64,000 nt of DNA from Synaphobranchus kaupii (lineage: Eukaryota; Chordata; Actinopteri; Anguilliformes; Synaphobranchidae). Below, in pieces: positions 53,768 through 64,000 of the stretch. Position 1 is the stretch's first letter; the number at the start of each line of letters is the position of its first letter. The notes under the pieces are model-generated. The model was given only the letters and a program-made list of their open reading frames with translations, was not told the DNA's origin and did no database searches. A program made the translations under genes and the position numbers. Location: contig CM056389.1 of NCBI GenBank assembly GCA_029718625.1, positions 20,865,381 through 20,929,380 of the forward strand. The letters run 5' to 3'.

Positions 53768-54733
53768 ACTGCAACTTAAGACCAGGTTTGTCATAGGCGG
53801 CGGGTGATTTTTTCGTTAGGGAAGGCTAGGACGTTATGGGGGGCTGTGCTCCTCTTTCCGTTTCAGCGATTTTTTTACAGAACAGCTTTGAAATAAGTGA
53901 ATTCTAATTACTTTTTAAAGGGAAACTGCGTGAGAGGGGGGCCAGTGAGACGGGATATAAAATTTTTTTTTTTTATCGCGGGTTCATGTGTCATAAAATT
54001 ACAGCACTTCATGCTGACGCTGTAGGTATGTGCTGGAAAAAGTGCTCAGAAAACTATGATTTAGCATGACAGTGAGTCGCTTGCAAGGAGAGTTTCAGTG
54101 ATAATTTTGCGCTTGAATTGGGAGAGCAATACAATGTTGCAGTTTTGGAATGCGAGCGTGGACGTGGCGCTGCTACATTTGTATCCGAAACGTATCACTT
54201 TCCCTCTATTGAGAGGCCTAGGAGCGTCGCGGAAATGTACTGGGTTTTCTGCCTTGAAACTGGTATAAATTAGGGCATATAGAAACGATCAAATATGCAC
54301 AAATATAATAGCAACCTATAAGGCGATCTAAAGTACTTCAGTTAATAAACAGATTATGTTAAACATTGGAATTTACAATGATTCAGTTATTCCATTGATT
54401 TACACACTGAGAGTAGTCCATTACATCAACACACACACATCACAAATTACGGACAGACTGCGACTGAACAACTGCCATCAAATGCTGAGTGAGAACGGTC
54501 TGCTTATGATATGCAACATTCCATTTTAGACCAACCACATCAGTGAGTGATCAATCAAAAGTAGCCTAGTTACACCAACTCAAAACTGACAATCAGCCGC
54601 CATAAAACACACAGATCACAAGATCATTGTCGCTAGTAGTAGCTAGGCCTGCTCGTAGTCTAAGCAAAAAAAACAGGAACGATCGTTTGACTGCACTGCC
54701 AAACACACCCACAACCCCCTCCCCCTTCCCAAC

Positions 54734-54776
54734 GCACACACGCGCGCGCGCGCGCACACACACACACACACACACA
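54734..54776. repeat. (CG)n(CA)n tract
   Basis: Alternating purine-pyrimidine run, (CG)7 with CA repeats on both sides. Such tracts can adopt Z-DNA. Confidence 0.85.
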
Positions 54777-55824
54777 ACACGCATCCAACTGCTGGCTGTA
54801 TAATGCACCCATTAGTTTCCGAGGTACAGGGCAAAGTGGCATGGCAGCCAACCTGAGCATTAATTAATAATACCAACAACCTTCCCAGGTCGGAGGGGAC
54901 TTTAGCAGCGGTGCAGTCCGTTGAGGGTGTGCATGCAGGCGGCGGCGGTCTCCCCTCGTCCTCGGACACAGTCTCCGTGTAGCATGTGGGTAACGGCGGC
55001 GGCAGGTTTAAAACTCTCCCCTCGTCCTTCTGGGACACAATCTCTGGCGATTGCAAAACTGCCCCCGCCTCTTCTCCGGTGAAACATAATTTTCCGTTTT
55101 GTTCGCGACCGAGAAAAACTTCCTAATATCCATTATTAATGAAATAACTCCAGACACTGTGAGCTATGTGTAACCTATACTCAGTGCAGGTTGTGCTAAA
55201 TAAAAAAAATAATCTAACAAAAGCTGAGCTTTAAGATCGTTTAATTTCCATTAATATTTTCGGAATTAAGAGTGCGGAGAACGAAGAGCACATGTATCCA
55301 CAATTATAATGTTGATTAAAATGTGCACAATTTTGCGACGCAAGTTAAAATAATTTTATTACTTGCCTAATAGCCTAATTTAGGAGAACCGGCTAAATTT
55401 GATGGCATTGAGTAATTGGTGAATTAAACGCTGATGTAGCCTATTGTTAATCAAGGAAACTTAAATAAAAAATTATTAAGACCAATAATCAGTTTAAAGG
55501 GAAGTTTTCCACTACCCCAATTTTCAGCTCAGGAGCCGCCACTGCCTAGTAGGCTAAACAATGTGGTCGTGCAAGACAATACAGCAACGTGGATGGGTGC
55601 AATCATTCTGCAGAAATCATGCATCTTGCATTTAACGTTTGTTTATTATAGCCTATGCATGCATTGATTTGTGCAGACAGATTGGTAGATACGCCTTAGC
55701 CTATTTCAGTTTCGTTATTGCTAGATGTGCAATTTGTAGGCTAGCCTATACATTGGCGAAAAGTAGCAAATCACACACACACTCATGTATAGACAAGATT
55801 ACATTTTATTGTATTTCAGAGATC

Positions 55825-55825
55825 A

Positions 55826-55866
<41 letters not shown>
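55825..55866. repeat. (CA)n microsatellite
   Basis: About 40 bp of CA dinucleotides inside the hAT-like element. Confidence 0.9.
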
Positions 55867-55869
<3 letters not shown>

Positions 55870-56147
55870 CCCTTCCACCTTCTTACACGCTAGCTAGCAG
55901 CCAAGTCTAGACGGCACGTCACCGCAGGGGGCTGGTGGCACGTGCTACGGTTGGATCAAAATGATACATTTGTTACATTGTAACAAGCACAGCGCTGTTG
56001 GCTGTTTGCTGTGCTTGTTGGCTCTATCGGCCAGACCCAAAAGTCCGTTCGTCAATGAATACTCGGCCAATTTTAATGTATTTAATTTATTTATTAGGCA
56101 TTTGGGGAGGCTAAGCCTCTCCAAGCCTTATACATTCGCCGCCTATG

Positions 56148-56375
56148 AGGTTTGTGGTGGTTTTAGCGCCAATGCTTAATGCTGCCTCAAGATAGCAATA
56201 CACCAAAAATGATCCTAGCCACACCTCATCTTCAGACGAAACTGTCCAGTTCACTTGCTAGTGAACGAACGTGAGTGCTGGACGTTAAAATGACCACTGC
56301 GCCGGTCTGAAACTAGCAAAGACACTTGCGTTAGGGTTACCGCCGCTTAGCGCCGGGTGTAAGATAGGGCCCATT
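56148..56375 (+). repeat. Harbinger-type MITE fragment, copy b (right part)
   Basis: The right portion of the MITE split by the hAT-like element, ending GGTGTAAGATAGGGCCC. Matches 39836-40072. Confidence 0.6.
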
Positions 56376-56949
56376 GTCCATACACGTCTGCCACCAGGGG
56401 CGTAGCCAGTCATTTTTGGTTATTTCTGTACAAACCCTAAAAGTGCCAGTGCTGTATAGGTACAGGGCATGCCCCAACAAGCTGTAACTTAGGGAATGGT
56501 ATGCCTGTCATCGCAATTGTGGAAATAACTTTTTTGAAGAAGAAGAATATAATACTTGTGACGATTTAAGGTCATTTTGTGGGTCCATGAAGGTGCCTTA
56601 GGGGGTCTGCACTCGCACTCTCAAACCTGCTGAAAATATGCTGGGATATTTAGACAAAACTATTGAGTATAAACCTAAGGAAGTTACACTTATGTTATAC
56701 AATATGAAACAATTAACGAATAACGATTAACGCCAGTAACCAAGTCAGTAGTCAGTAGCTGAGATATGTGATGTCTGTCAGTGTATCAAGCAGCCAACAT
56801 GTGAAAGCACAAACATAATGTTAATCTGTTTCATCGGGGTAAGTGTTAGTTACCTGCACGGCATGGCTGGGCAGTACAGGCTGCCGTTTTTTCCGGTATA
56901 GCCTACTGGTATGAAATCACGCAGCAACAGTATTTTATTGTTTTTAATC
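56376..56949. other. No gene seen
   Basis: Apart from the short CR1 fragment at 56633, no supported frame. Confidence 0.4.
56633..56704 (+). mobile_element. CR1-like LINE fragment
   Basis: The 72-bp sequence reads MLGYLDKTIEYKPKEVTLML and matches the segment just before FVRPHLEYC in the CR1-like LINE (about 21805-21880). No further coding sequence on either side. Confidence 0.6.
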
Positions 56950-57185
56950 CAAGTGAATTTATCTCCTTATAATGACCAGGCACGAACAGGTAGATCCAAG
57001 AAGAAAAGGATTTATTTTTCTGCAGAAAGAGTCCAGTACTTACACACAAAGTGGTCAAGCATGAACTGAAGAGACGGAGGCAGTGTCCGCCGTATATTAT
57101 CAAAAAGCCATATGAGCGCACAATGACCCCTAGCCCTTAATGTCACACAAACAGTTTTCAATAATATTTGGTCTCCCAGAGTCGT
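56950..57185 (-). mobile_element. Retroviral LTR fragment joined to env
   Basis: Nearly the same sequence as 62412-62630 (shared TACACACAAAGTGGTCAAGC and AGTTTTCAATAATATTTGG). On the minus strand it follows the env relic directly, where a 3' LTR would be. The start of U3 is missing. Confidence 0.6.
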
Positions 57186-57785
57186 CAGGATATAATCCTG
57201 AGCTGCTCGATTCTGCAAAATAACAGCCCTGGCCGCCACCAATTCAGCGGTAACACTTTGTATTGCTTTGGCTGTGTTATTGGCTACAGATTCGATTATC
57301 ACAGCCATATGTTTAACTTCTGTGATTGTTCATCCCACTCCATACATTGGGAACATAACAGGTATAAAATGGATATTACTGATGGGGATATGGCTGCTTC
57401 TGTTATGTTCCCAATGTATGGAGTGGGATGAACAATCACAGAAGTTAAACATATGGCTGTGATAATCGAATCTGTAGCCAATAACACTTTGTATTGCTTT
57501 GGCTGTGTTATTGGCTACAGATTCGATTATCACAGCCATATGTTTAACTTCTGTGATTGTTCATCCCACTCCATACATTGGGAACATAACAGAAGCAGCC
57601 ATATCCCCATCAGTAATATCCATTTTATACCTGTTCTGATCTGGATACAGGTTGGCACGATCCCTTATGGCTGGAATTACATAAGCAACATAGCAAAACC
57701 CTCCCCATCCGGTTGGCAACCATGCATATGCCTTTTTCCCCACATACAAACACTGTTCCATTGCCCTCCACTTCACTCAGCTTAA
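57186..57785 (-). pseudogene. Endogenous retrovirus env fragment, rearranged
   Basis: Minus-strand pieces carry surface-subunit phrases such as GWGGFCYVAYVIPAIRDRA (near 57700) and transmembrane-subunit phrases such as SVTAELVAARAVILQNRAAQ (near 57210-57250), the latter next to the LQNR-type conserved region of env TM proteins. Between the two, the sequence is a set of alternating inverted copies and the frame is broken. Only a part of env remains, with no signal peptide, no furin site and no membrane anchor. Old fish retroviral relic. Confidence 0.7.
57268..57620. repeat. Three-fold alternating inverted repeat within env
   Basis: A segment of about 80-90 bp appears three times: plus (about 57268-57360), inverted (about 57400-57487) and plus again (about 57505-57597), apparently without differences. 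Flanking pieces containing TATCCATTTTATACCTGTT pair similarly. This is a nested palindrome. Confidence 0.85.
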
Positions 57786-58309
57786 ACACTGAATTTTCAT
57801 CAATTCCACTCCTTAGCTAAAATAATGTTTCAACAATGCCTCTTGATCAATTGTTTTGCATACACTGGTCAATTACAGCACAGCCTACTATAATTATGGT
57901 TTACTGCTGTATATACCTCAAATATCTATTTTGCCTAATCCACATCTATTTTACACATACAGGGGTAAACCCAGTTACATAGTAGCAGTAGATTCAGTTA
58001 GAATCTCACAGCTTGTCACAAAGGCAGGCGCGGGTGTTCGAACACTTTAGCATGCATTTTAAAATTTAGTCAAAACTGGAATCTACATTTGAGAACGCTT
58101 TCAGAAGTAGGTTAATTAAAATAATCTTTTGTCTATTTTTCAGCTCTAACAACAGTTTCTCATCTGAGAGAAATTCAAGCTTTACCTACATTATCATATT
58201 GGAAGGAATATTAACCCAAACTATAATATACAAGTTACAACAGTATATTCAATACTTTGGTAATATACAACATTTCAAAGTATTAATATTATGTTTATCT
58301 CATTCTTTT
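57786..58309. other. No gene seen
   Basis: AT-rich sequence upstream (in minus sense) of the env relic. It may be further decayed provirus, but no motif is readable. Confidence 0.35.
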
Positions 58310-59490
58310 ATGAATGTTTAGGCTACACCTGTTTCTTTTACCTGGAGTTCTAACTCAATTTATGCCGTTTAATTTATGTCCTACTGATTATCGGTGTAAG
58401 TTCATATTCCATTTCAGCTCACCCCATTCACTCTTTTACCGTTACCAAACATATTGTGGGCAAATTAAAATAAATAAAATTTGAATTCAAATGGTATTAA
58501 TTGTCAAACAATTTTCATTTATTTCATTCATATTATTATTTTTTTATTTTTTATTTTAAAAAAAATTTTGTTTCTGATTTTTCCCCATTTTTCTCCCAAT
58601 TTAGTAGCCAATTGAACCCCTATTCTAATTCAATTTCCCCCCGTGTAGCAACCGCTAGAGAATCACCGCTACACAACCCCGTCAGCCGGTAGTAGGAAGG
58701 AGGTCGCCACGTCCTCTACAGGGCGCGACTCCTCGAGCTCCTGACCGTGAATCCAGCTCGCCCAGGGCCGCTATGCGTGCAGTGATTCTCTCCGAGCCCC
58801 TCCCCCCACCCGGAAGCAGCCGCCAATTGCTGCTCCCACAGGGCGCCGGCCATGCTCGGATCTGGCAGGACCGGGGCGCGAACCCCGATCCTCGGAGCAC
58901 AACTGCACCGACTGAAAGTCGGCGCTCTTAACGTTGTACCACGCGACGGCCCCCATTTCATTCGTATTTTTAAGTTGTTGCTTTGAACTACTGTTTTTAA
59001 TTTTCAACAGCTCATGTTTTCTGGTTAATATGTTTTGTGCCATTCTACTTGTTCACTCGGTCCCCCTTCCATCGGGAAGGGTTTGTCTTTAAACACTTAT
59101 TTATGCTGTCTGCCATATTCAGAAATTCAGTTTGCAAACACAAAGAAGTTAGTAGGAATCATTTCTCCTTTCTCTCACACACACTCACACAAGTCTGCCC
59201 GCACTCCTCCTCATGTGACCACCTTTATTATCAGCAAGTGTGACTGTGTTTTTGCACAAGGTTTTTTTTTAATGTGTTTTACTCCAAAAAGGTGGTCTCT
59301 TTACTTCCTGTTATTACTGGCTATTGTCAATTTATTCAGGCTCCGTGCTTATCTACGACACAAGAGGACTAGGAAGAATGCAGCGGACTTCAAGCTTAGA
59401 AACACAGAGACACACACCTACACGTGTACGTACACATGCACATACATCTGCGCAGATATCACACCAATGGCCTTTATGCCCGATGTAAGA
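58310..59490 (+). repeat. Duplicated unit A (with SINE insertion)
   Basis: Matches unit B at 60120-61500 almost throughout: TTTACCTGGAGTTCTAACTC, CCATTCACTCTTTTACCGT and, later, TCGGGAAGGGTTTGTCT and CTACGACACAAGAGGACTAG. The SINE at 58534-58954 lies only in A. A 190-codon frame (59035-59607) has a hydrophobic stretch LYFLLLLAIVNLF, kept in B, but no family match and a different continuation after CTTTATGCC. Possibly a retroelement part; not assigned. Confidence 0.75.
58534..58954 (-). mobile_element. tRNA-derived SINE with 13-bp TSD
   Basis: On the minus strand the head begins GGGGGCCGTCGCGTGGTACA, with an A-box-like segment, a 5-pair anticodon arm GCCGA/TCGGT around a 7-nt loop, and a B box in GGGGTTCGCGCCCC at about 58873-58887. 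It ends with a tail including AAATTGGGAGAAAAATGGGG. ATTTCATTC(A/G)TAT flanks it at 58521-58533 and 58955-58967. Pol III promoter parts are as expected for SINEs. Not a tRNA gene, because of the extra variable arm and missing acceptor pairing. Confidence 0.8.
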
Positions 59491-60119
59491 CAGTTATTTG
59501 ACATCCCAGGGCACCTGAGAGAACACAATACCGGGAAGTGGCACCCTGTGGGAGCCGTAAAGCCAGGCATCCGATGCCAGGATGTCTACTGGGACCCTCA
59601 GGCCTGAGGTTTATGACGTCCAAGAATGCCCTAGGATTTTATGCTTCTGGGGAGAAACACTTGGACTGTCTTAAAACCCCCGCACATGGACAGTACCAGA
59701 GTGCCCCCACCTGACGTCACCGAGGCAGGCCACATCCCTTTCCTTCAAATAATGCCCACACAGCATAATATAACAGTACAGACTGCTTTTGTCTTCAAAA
59801 AAGCCTAAAAACCTTAAAATGTGATGATTATTTTTGCTAGATTGTACAGTATATACTGGAAATAGTCTGGACACTGGAACATACATTATACACTCTTTTT
59901 CCAGAGGAATAAGCATATATTGTTCAGTTACATTAGTAAGTACACACAGTTCATGTACCTGACTGAACAGGGGAAACTAGGGTATAATGTAATATTCTCA
60001 ACAGGAATTCTGGGACTGTTTGTGGCATTAATAATAATCACATTTGAAAACTATGCAGAGATGGGATTCTCATGACAACACGAACGTAGACCTACTCATG
60101 TTTGATATCGTTTTGATGG
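59491..60119. other. No gene seen, unique to spacer between the duplicated units
   Basis: Sequence between units A and B. The end of the 190-codon frame of unit A lies at 59607 (DIPGHLREHNTGKWHPVGA) without a recognised family. Confidence 0.35.
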
Positions 60120-61500
60120 TCTCGGTGTGTTTCTTTTACCTGGAGTTCTAACTCAATTTAGTTGTGTCCTACTGATTATCGGTGTAAATTCATATTCTAT
60201 TTCAGATCACCCCATTCACTCTTTTACCGTCACCAAACATATTGTGGGCAAATTAAAATTAATTAAATTTTAATTCAAATGGTATTAATTGACAAACAAT
60301 TTTCATTTATTTCATTCGTTATTTGAAGTTGTTGCTTTAACCCATTTAGACTGGACGCAGCATTTTTGTGTATATACCTTTAAAACCGGGGGTGCGCAGT
60401 TTGCGTGTATATCCCTTTAAGACCGGATGGGACATTGAGGTCGCTTTCGATGCTGTCATTGTTTTCAAGACACGTGACCAATGAAAATGCATTGTGATTC
60501 GCTGAAATACACGTTGGGAATGTGAAATGCATATTATGGGATTTTTTAATATATTTTTTAGCCTTGTTGTTAGGCAGATCAGTCTGGAAAGTCTCGATCA
60601 AGATCCATTTCTGCTGTTAGCCTCTTAGCCTAAAGTTGCGCTTCAGATAGTGACAATGATTGATGACTTGAGCGATGGGAACGACATTGAAGATGTCGAG
60701 TACAGCAGTTACGTTGATGAAAACAACAATTAATTTGAAGATTCAGACCCAGATGATCAATTTCAGTTTACAAAAAATAAAAAATGTTAATGAACATTAG
60801 TGCAAAGGCAATAAAAGCCAAAAGTGTAAGCTCTCAAATGGTTTTTAATTCATGTTTCTATCTGCTACAGAGGCTGAGAAATAAAGGTTTTAGTGAACGT
60901 TTTTCAGAAAACCCTCAGGTTTTAGGAGGTTGTTTACAACAATGCCTTAGGTTTTAGAATGTGTTTTTAGGGGGCGTTTTAGGTCTAAATGGGTTAAACT
61001 AATGTTTTTAATTTTCAACAGCTCATGTTTTCTGGTTAATATCTTTTGTGCCATTGTGCTTGTTCACTCGGTCCTCCTTCCATCGGGAAGGGTTTGTCTG
61101 TAAACACTTATTTATGCTGTCTGCCATATTCAGAAATTCAGTTTGCCAACACAAAGAAGTTAGTAGGAATCATTTCTCCTTTCTCTCACACACACTCACA
61201 CAAGTCTGCCTGCACTCCTCCTCATGTGACCACCTTTATTATCAGCAAGTATGTGGATGACTGTGTTTATACACAAGGCTTTTATGTGTTTTAATCCAAA
61301 AAGGTGGTTTCTTTACTTCCTGTTATTACTGGCTATTGCCAATTTATTCAGGCTCCGTGTTTATCTACGACACAAGAGGACTAGGAAGAATGCAGCGGAC
61401 TTCAATCTCTCAGAATCACAGAGACGCACACCTACACGTGGACGTACACATACACATACATCTGCGCAGATATCACACCAATGGCCTTTATGCCAATAGC
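60120..61500 (+). repeat. Duplicated unit B (with piggyBac-like insertion)
   Basis: Second copy of unit A on the same strand, about 1.8 kb downstream. It lacks the SINE but contains the piggyBac-like element at 60341-60993. The two differ at scattered sites, so the duplication predates both insertions. Confidence 0.75.
60341..60993 (+). mobile_element. piggyBac-like MITE with TTAA and an acidic coding stub
   Basis: Flanked by TTAA (60337-60340 and 60994-60997) with ends CCCATTTAGACTGGA and CCCATTTAGACCTAA. Unit A has the unoccupied site. From 60657 the plus strand reads MIDDLSDGNDIEDVEYSSYV, then a stop, then FEDSDPDDQFQ, an acidic stretch typical of the N-terminus of piggyBac transposases. 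The catalytic domain is absent, making it a deletion derivative. Confidence 0.8.
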
Positions 61501-62398
61501 CAATCTAAAATTAGCCTTCTCGAGAACTATAAGCCCCTTAGAGTGCCTCAATGCACTCGTCAGCCATAAACTCCTTATTTTGTTCAACATTCTTACCTCC
61601 ATAGGCTCTTACTTTTTTTTAATTATTTTTTTTTAAATACATTTTTACTTCAATCACAGCACCCGGCGACCCCGGAGAGCCACTTGTTGCCATTATAGTA
61701 TGGTTACCCCAGTCACGCTATGAAGTAATAAAACACAATACTGGTTGGGCCCACAAGACAAATCCCTCAACAAATACTCCAACAACAATCAGCTTGCTAC
61801 CTGTTATCTGCTGTGCACAGTATACATACAATAAAAATACACAATAAAAATACGAGAGAAGCATACTATGTGCTCTTTAGCCCATTAGCCTCTCTGTGGG
61901 TGATCTTATGCCTGTGCCAGCATCCGCTGCAGGCCTTTATCCCTCCTTGAGGTATACTGCCCCTCTTTCTCTTCTCTTTTGAGGGACGTTTGCCTCTCTT
62001 AATAGAGACCTTCTCCTTGGCTACGCCAAAAAAGATAAACTGACACCCTTATAGAGGTCTTCTGCCTCTCCTTCTCGAGGACTTTTCAAGTGCTCAACAG
62101 ACAACAAGCAACAACCGATCATCAGATAACAGTATCTATAGGATTTGTCCCCCGTATTTCCCCCAAGGGGAATTTTTGCCGGCACCAGTTCTTATTAGAT
62201 GCACCAGGCCTTTCCCATGCCTTTTATAGTCAAAATGTACTGTTCTTTTATCCTCTTGTGAATTCACCTATAAACAGCATACCAATCTCAGCATTACCTA
62301 AGGACGTGGTAAACCAATTTACTCACTGTCCGATGCCGGATATGATATGCTGCAAATGGGTGGTTGATGAGGATCCTGTTCGTGACGCCAATTGTTGA
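61501..62398. other. Possible retroviral leader, no gene
   Basis: On the minus strand this follows the LTR. The first bases after it are TTGGCGTCACGAACAGG, a TGG-starting stretch in the place of a primer-binding site, which I cannot assign to a tRNA. No gag frame is readable; 61900-62100 has several short open stretches with charged residues. Confidence 0.3.
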
Positions 62399-62830
62399 GC
62401 AGAGGAATTTCTCTCCTTATAATGACCAGGCACGACCAGGTAGATTAATTTTTCTGCAGAAAGAGTCCAGTACTTACACACAAAGTGGTCAAGCATGAAC
62501 TGAAGAGACAGGGGCAGGCTCCGCCATATATAATCAAAAAGCTAATACATACGAGCGCACAGTGATCCCTAGCCCTTAACGTCACACAAACAGTTTTCAA
62601 TAATATTTGGTCTCCCAGAGTCGTCTTGTTTTCAGGATTCAAGATGAAGTGTCTCTTCTGGGTCTCTAGCGATAAGATGGGCCATATATAATTGAGCCTG
62701 GAATGTAAGTGGGTCAGAGGCCACAGGCCTGCAGTGTCATAGAGAGAAGAAAGATAGAAGGGAGAAAGAGACAGACAGACAGATGCACGCACACACAAGC
62801 TATAAGCTATATATATTTTGTCCCTGGTTC
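62399..62830 (-). mobile_element. Probable retroviral LTR
   Basis: The minus strand ends GAAATTCCTCTGCTCAACA (CA) 2 nt before the TGG of the putative primer-binding site. The segment 62412-62630 matches 56950-57185 next to the env relic. The U3 end is uncertain; similarity stops near 62630 and I place the rest by length only. Confidence 0.5.
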
Positions 62831-63500
62831 GCTTTGGCTGCCTGAGAGATAACAGAGACCTTCCAGATAAAAGAGGCTGCAGACTGCTATTTCTCTGTCT
62901 CTTGAGGATTTAGAGTATCAGTTTCAATTGGTATGATTGTACAAAGAATATGTCTTTATGACTGTGATTATACTAGTGTGAAAATATCCTTCTGAAAACA
63001 CCCTTCTCTTCACAAGGAATATTACAAAAATCCACATTGTAATAGGATGATAAATAATTTCTGACATGAATTGCCTGTTCTGAATGAAAGTTTCACCATT
63101 TCATTTCAAAAACACATGATGTGATGTTGCAAACAACAACACGTGCAGCGAAGTTTGTGGAAAAACATTATTGTACATTGTCACACGCCATGACACACCC
63201 CTGGGAGGGACAATAGGAGGACACAGGGGAATTACAGGTTTCACCAGGGGTTTATTGAAGAGAGTGAGTTCTTTGAACAAAGAAATTACACAGGCCAATG
63301 CAGTTTTCACCGGGTTATGCAAAAAAAAGAATGAGCTTATGCAAAACAAATAAACACAAACCTTCATCTATCACCCTCACAAACAAAAACAAAAACAATA
63401 AACTAAAACAAGACTTTTGCAATGGTTTCTCTCGTTCGCTCACTCTCTTTCTCTGCTGCAGGGACTTCCTAGTCTCAGGAAAAGAAGCACAGTTTAAATC
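62831..63500. other. No gene seen
   Basis: May include the U3 of the LTR. No supported frame or repeat match within the window. Confidence 0.35.
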
Positions 63501-63935
63501 ATTTTCGTTACATTTTCAAATATTTTTCTTCCACGTCCTTTAATACTGATAAAATGACAATTATGGCAGGGCTCCTTCCGGCAGAGGGAATCAGAGCAAT
63601 CTGGGGCTGTGCCCACTGGTTAATTAGGCACACACACCTGGGTTGCATTAACTAAATTTCTGTTTTTAATGCGTGTTTGATCCGTCTCAGAGACATCGCT
63701 CCATGGATGAGCACAGATCTTTAACTTGGAGTAAGGAGAATGTATTCAGTCTAACCACTACGGAAATAATTTGCTTGCAGAATTAATGTTCATTTGTGTT
63801 CCATTTTCAAATGTTTTTCATCCACGTCATTTAATAGTGCCTCCGGCAGAGGGAATCAGAGCAATCTGGGACTGTGCCTACTGGTTAAGTAGGTACACAC
63901 ACCTGGATTGCATTAACTAATTAGCCCAGGGCTTG
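63500..63935. repeat. Direct repeat pair
   Basis: 63505-63655 and 63810-63930 are similar: GGCAGAGGGAATCAGAGCAATC, with CACACACCTGG and TTGCATTAACTAA after it. About 300 bp apart, same strand. No coding content. Confidence 0.75.
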
Positions 63936-64000
63936 ACAGAGTGCTTCTTTCCACAGTGGGTGTCAGAGGGGGATCTCTGCTGCAAAGAGAGCGAGCGAGA

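Larger units (their letters stand above)
53792..56147. mobile_element. hAT-like element, 2356 bp, 8-bp TSD
   Basis: Ends CATAGGCGGCG and the complement, flanked by a perfect 8-bp duplication AGGTTTGT at 53784-53791 and 56148-56155. It split a Harbinger-type MITE: flanks 53768-53791 and 56156-56375 rejoin to match the uninterrupted copy at 39836-40072. No transposase is recognised, so it is non-autonomous or too decayed. Contains (CG)n(CA)n at 54734-54776 and (CA)n at 55825-55866. Confidence 0.85.

Noticed and set aside
54643..55056. 137-codon minus-strand frame with a CVCVCV run
   Set aside because: The run is a translated CG/CA repeat inside a hAT-like element; not a protein.
57168..57785. 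Several overlapping frames on both strands as separate genes
   Set aside because: They are the same env-derived segment repeated in alternating orientation.
58860..58954. A tRNA gene on the minus strand
   Set aside because: A and B boxes and an anticodon-like arm are present, but no proper acceptor stem, and it is the head of a SINE with tail and target duplication.
59035..59607. A 190-codon host gene
   Set aside because: Part of a duplicated repeat unit with a frame that differs after 61496 in the second copy; kept only as an observation.

Overview
The window looks like teleost fish DNA. It carries single-exon olfactory receptor (OR) genes of fish type, and fish-typical transposons: Tc1/mariner, Sleeping-Beauty-like, hAT, piggyBac-like and PIF/Harbinger DNA elements; L1/Tx1, L2, CR1-like, L1 and other LINEs; a Penelope-like element; a Ty3/gypsy element with LTRs; endogenous retrovirus pieces; and a tRNA-derived SINE. 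Microsatellites and introns are also present and there are no bacterial-style operons. The species cannot be assigned from sequence alone.

The only host genes I can support are three tandem OR loci, all on the minus strand: 10817-11773 (intact, 318 aa), 30419-31369 (intact, 316 aa) and 42640-43580 (pseudogene: 5-bp and 8-bp deletions plus DRY to DHY). Each sits in a duplicated module sharing a downstream AATAAA signal, a splice acceptor 6 nt before the ATG, a tiny 5' noncoding exon with a conserved donor, and an upstream ATAAAGC box. The intron of the middle copy has grown from about 160 nt to 1755 nt through two Tc1-type insertions. A piece of the module's downstream flank lies inverted at 40681-40905.

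Layout: 1-9130 is a nested LINE region (L1/Tx1-like LINE holding a reverse-oriented L2-type endonuclease fragment, itself split by a nearly intact Tc1 element). 9130-12262 is OR module 1, carrying a hAT-like element with an 8-bp target duplication. 12263-18015 holds repeats, a 1.16-kb foldback element, an L2 remnant with a nested LINE tail, and an LTR-like stretch. 18016-22410 is a CR1-like LINE split by a 2.1-kb piggyBac-like element and a deleted Tc1. 22411-29886 is mostly unassigned. 29887-33415 is OR module 2. 33430-41510 holds Tc1 relics, a LINE 3' end, a Harbinger transposase gene with one intron and a lost catalytic Glu, and a palindromic repeat. 41680-43985 is OR module 3. 44870-56375 holds an L1 relic, a YqaJ/THAP (ISL2EU-like) transposon derivative, a 1.7-kb solo LTR with a 5-bp duplication, an inverted Penelope-like element with a hammerhead-like motif, a gypsy LTR plus partial gag, and a 2.36-kb hAT-like element. 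56376-64000 holds retroviral env and LTR fragments with a three-fold palindromic rearrangement, a duplicated 1.2-kb unit carrying a SINE and a piggyBac-like insertion, and unassigned sequence.

The genes do not form a pathway. The receptors are independent odorant sensors, and the rest is transposon history. The most unusual points are the conserved OR promoter/leader module, the convergent YqaJ/THAP first-exon fusion, the Penelope palindrome, and the alternating triple repeat in the env relic.
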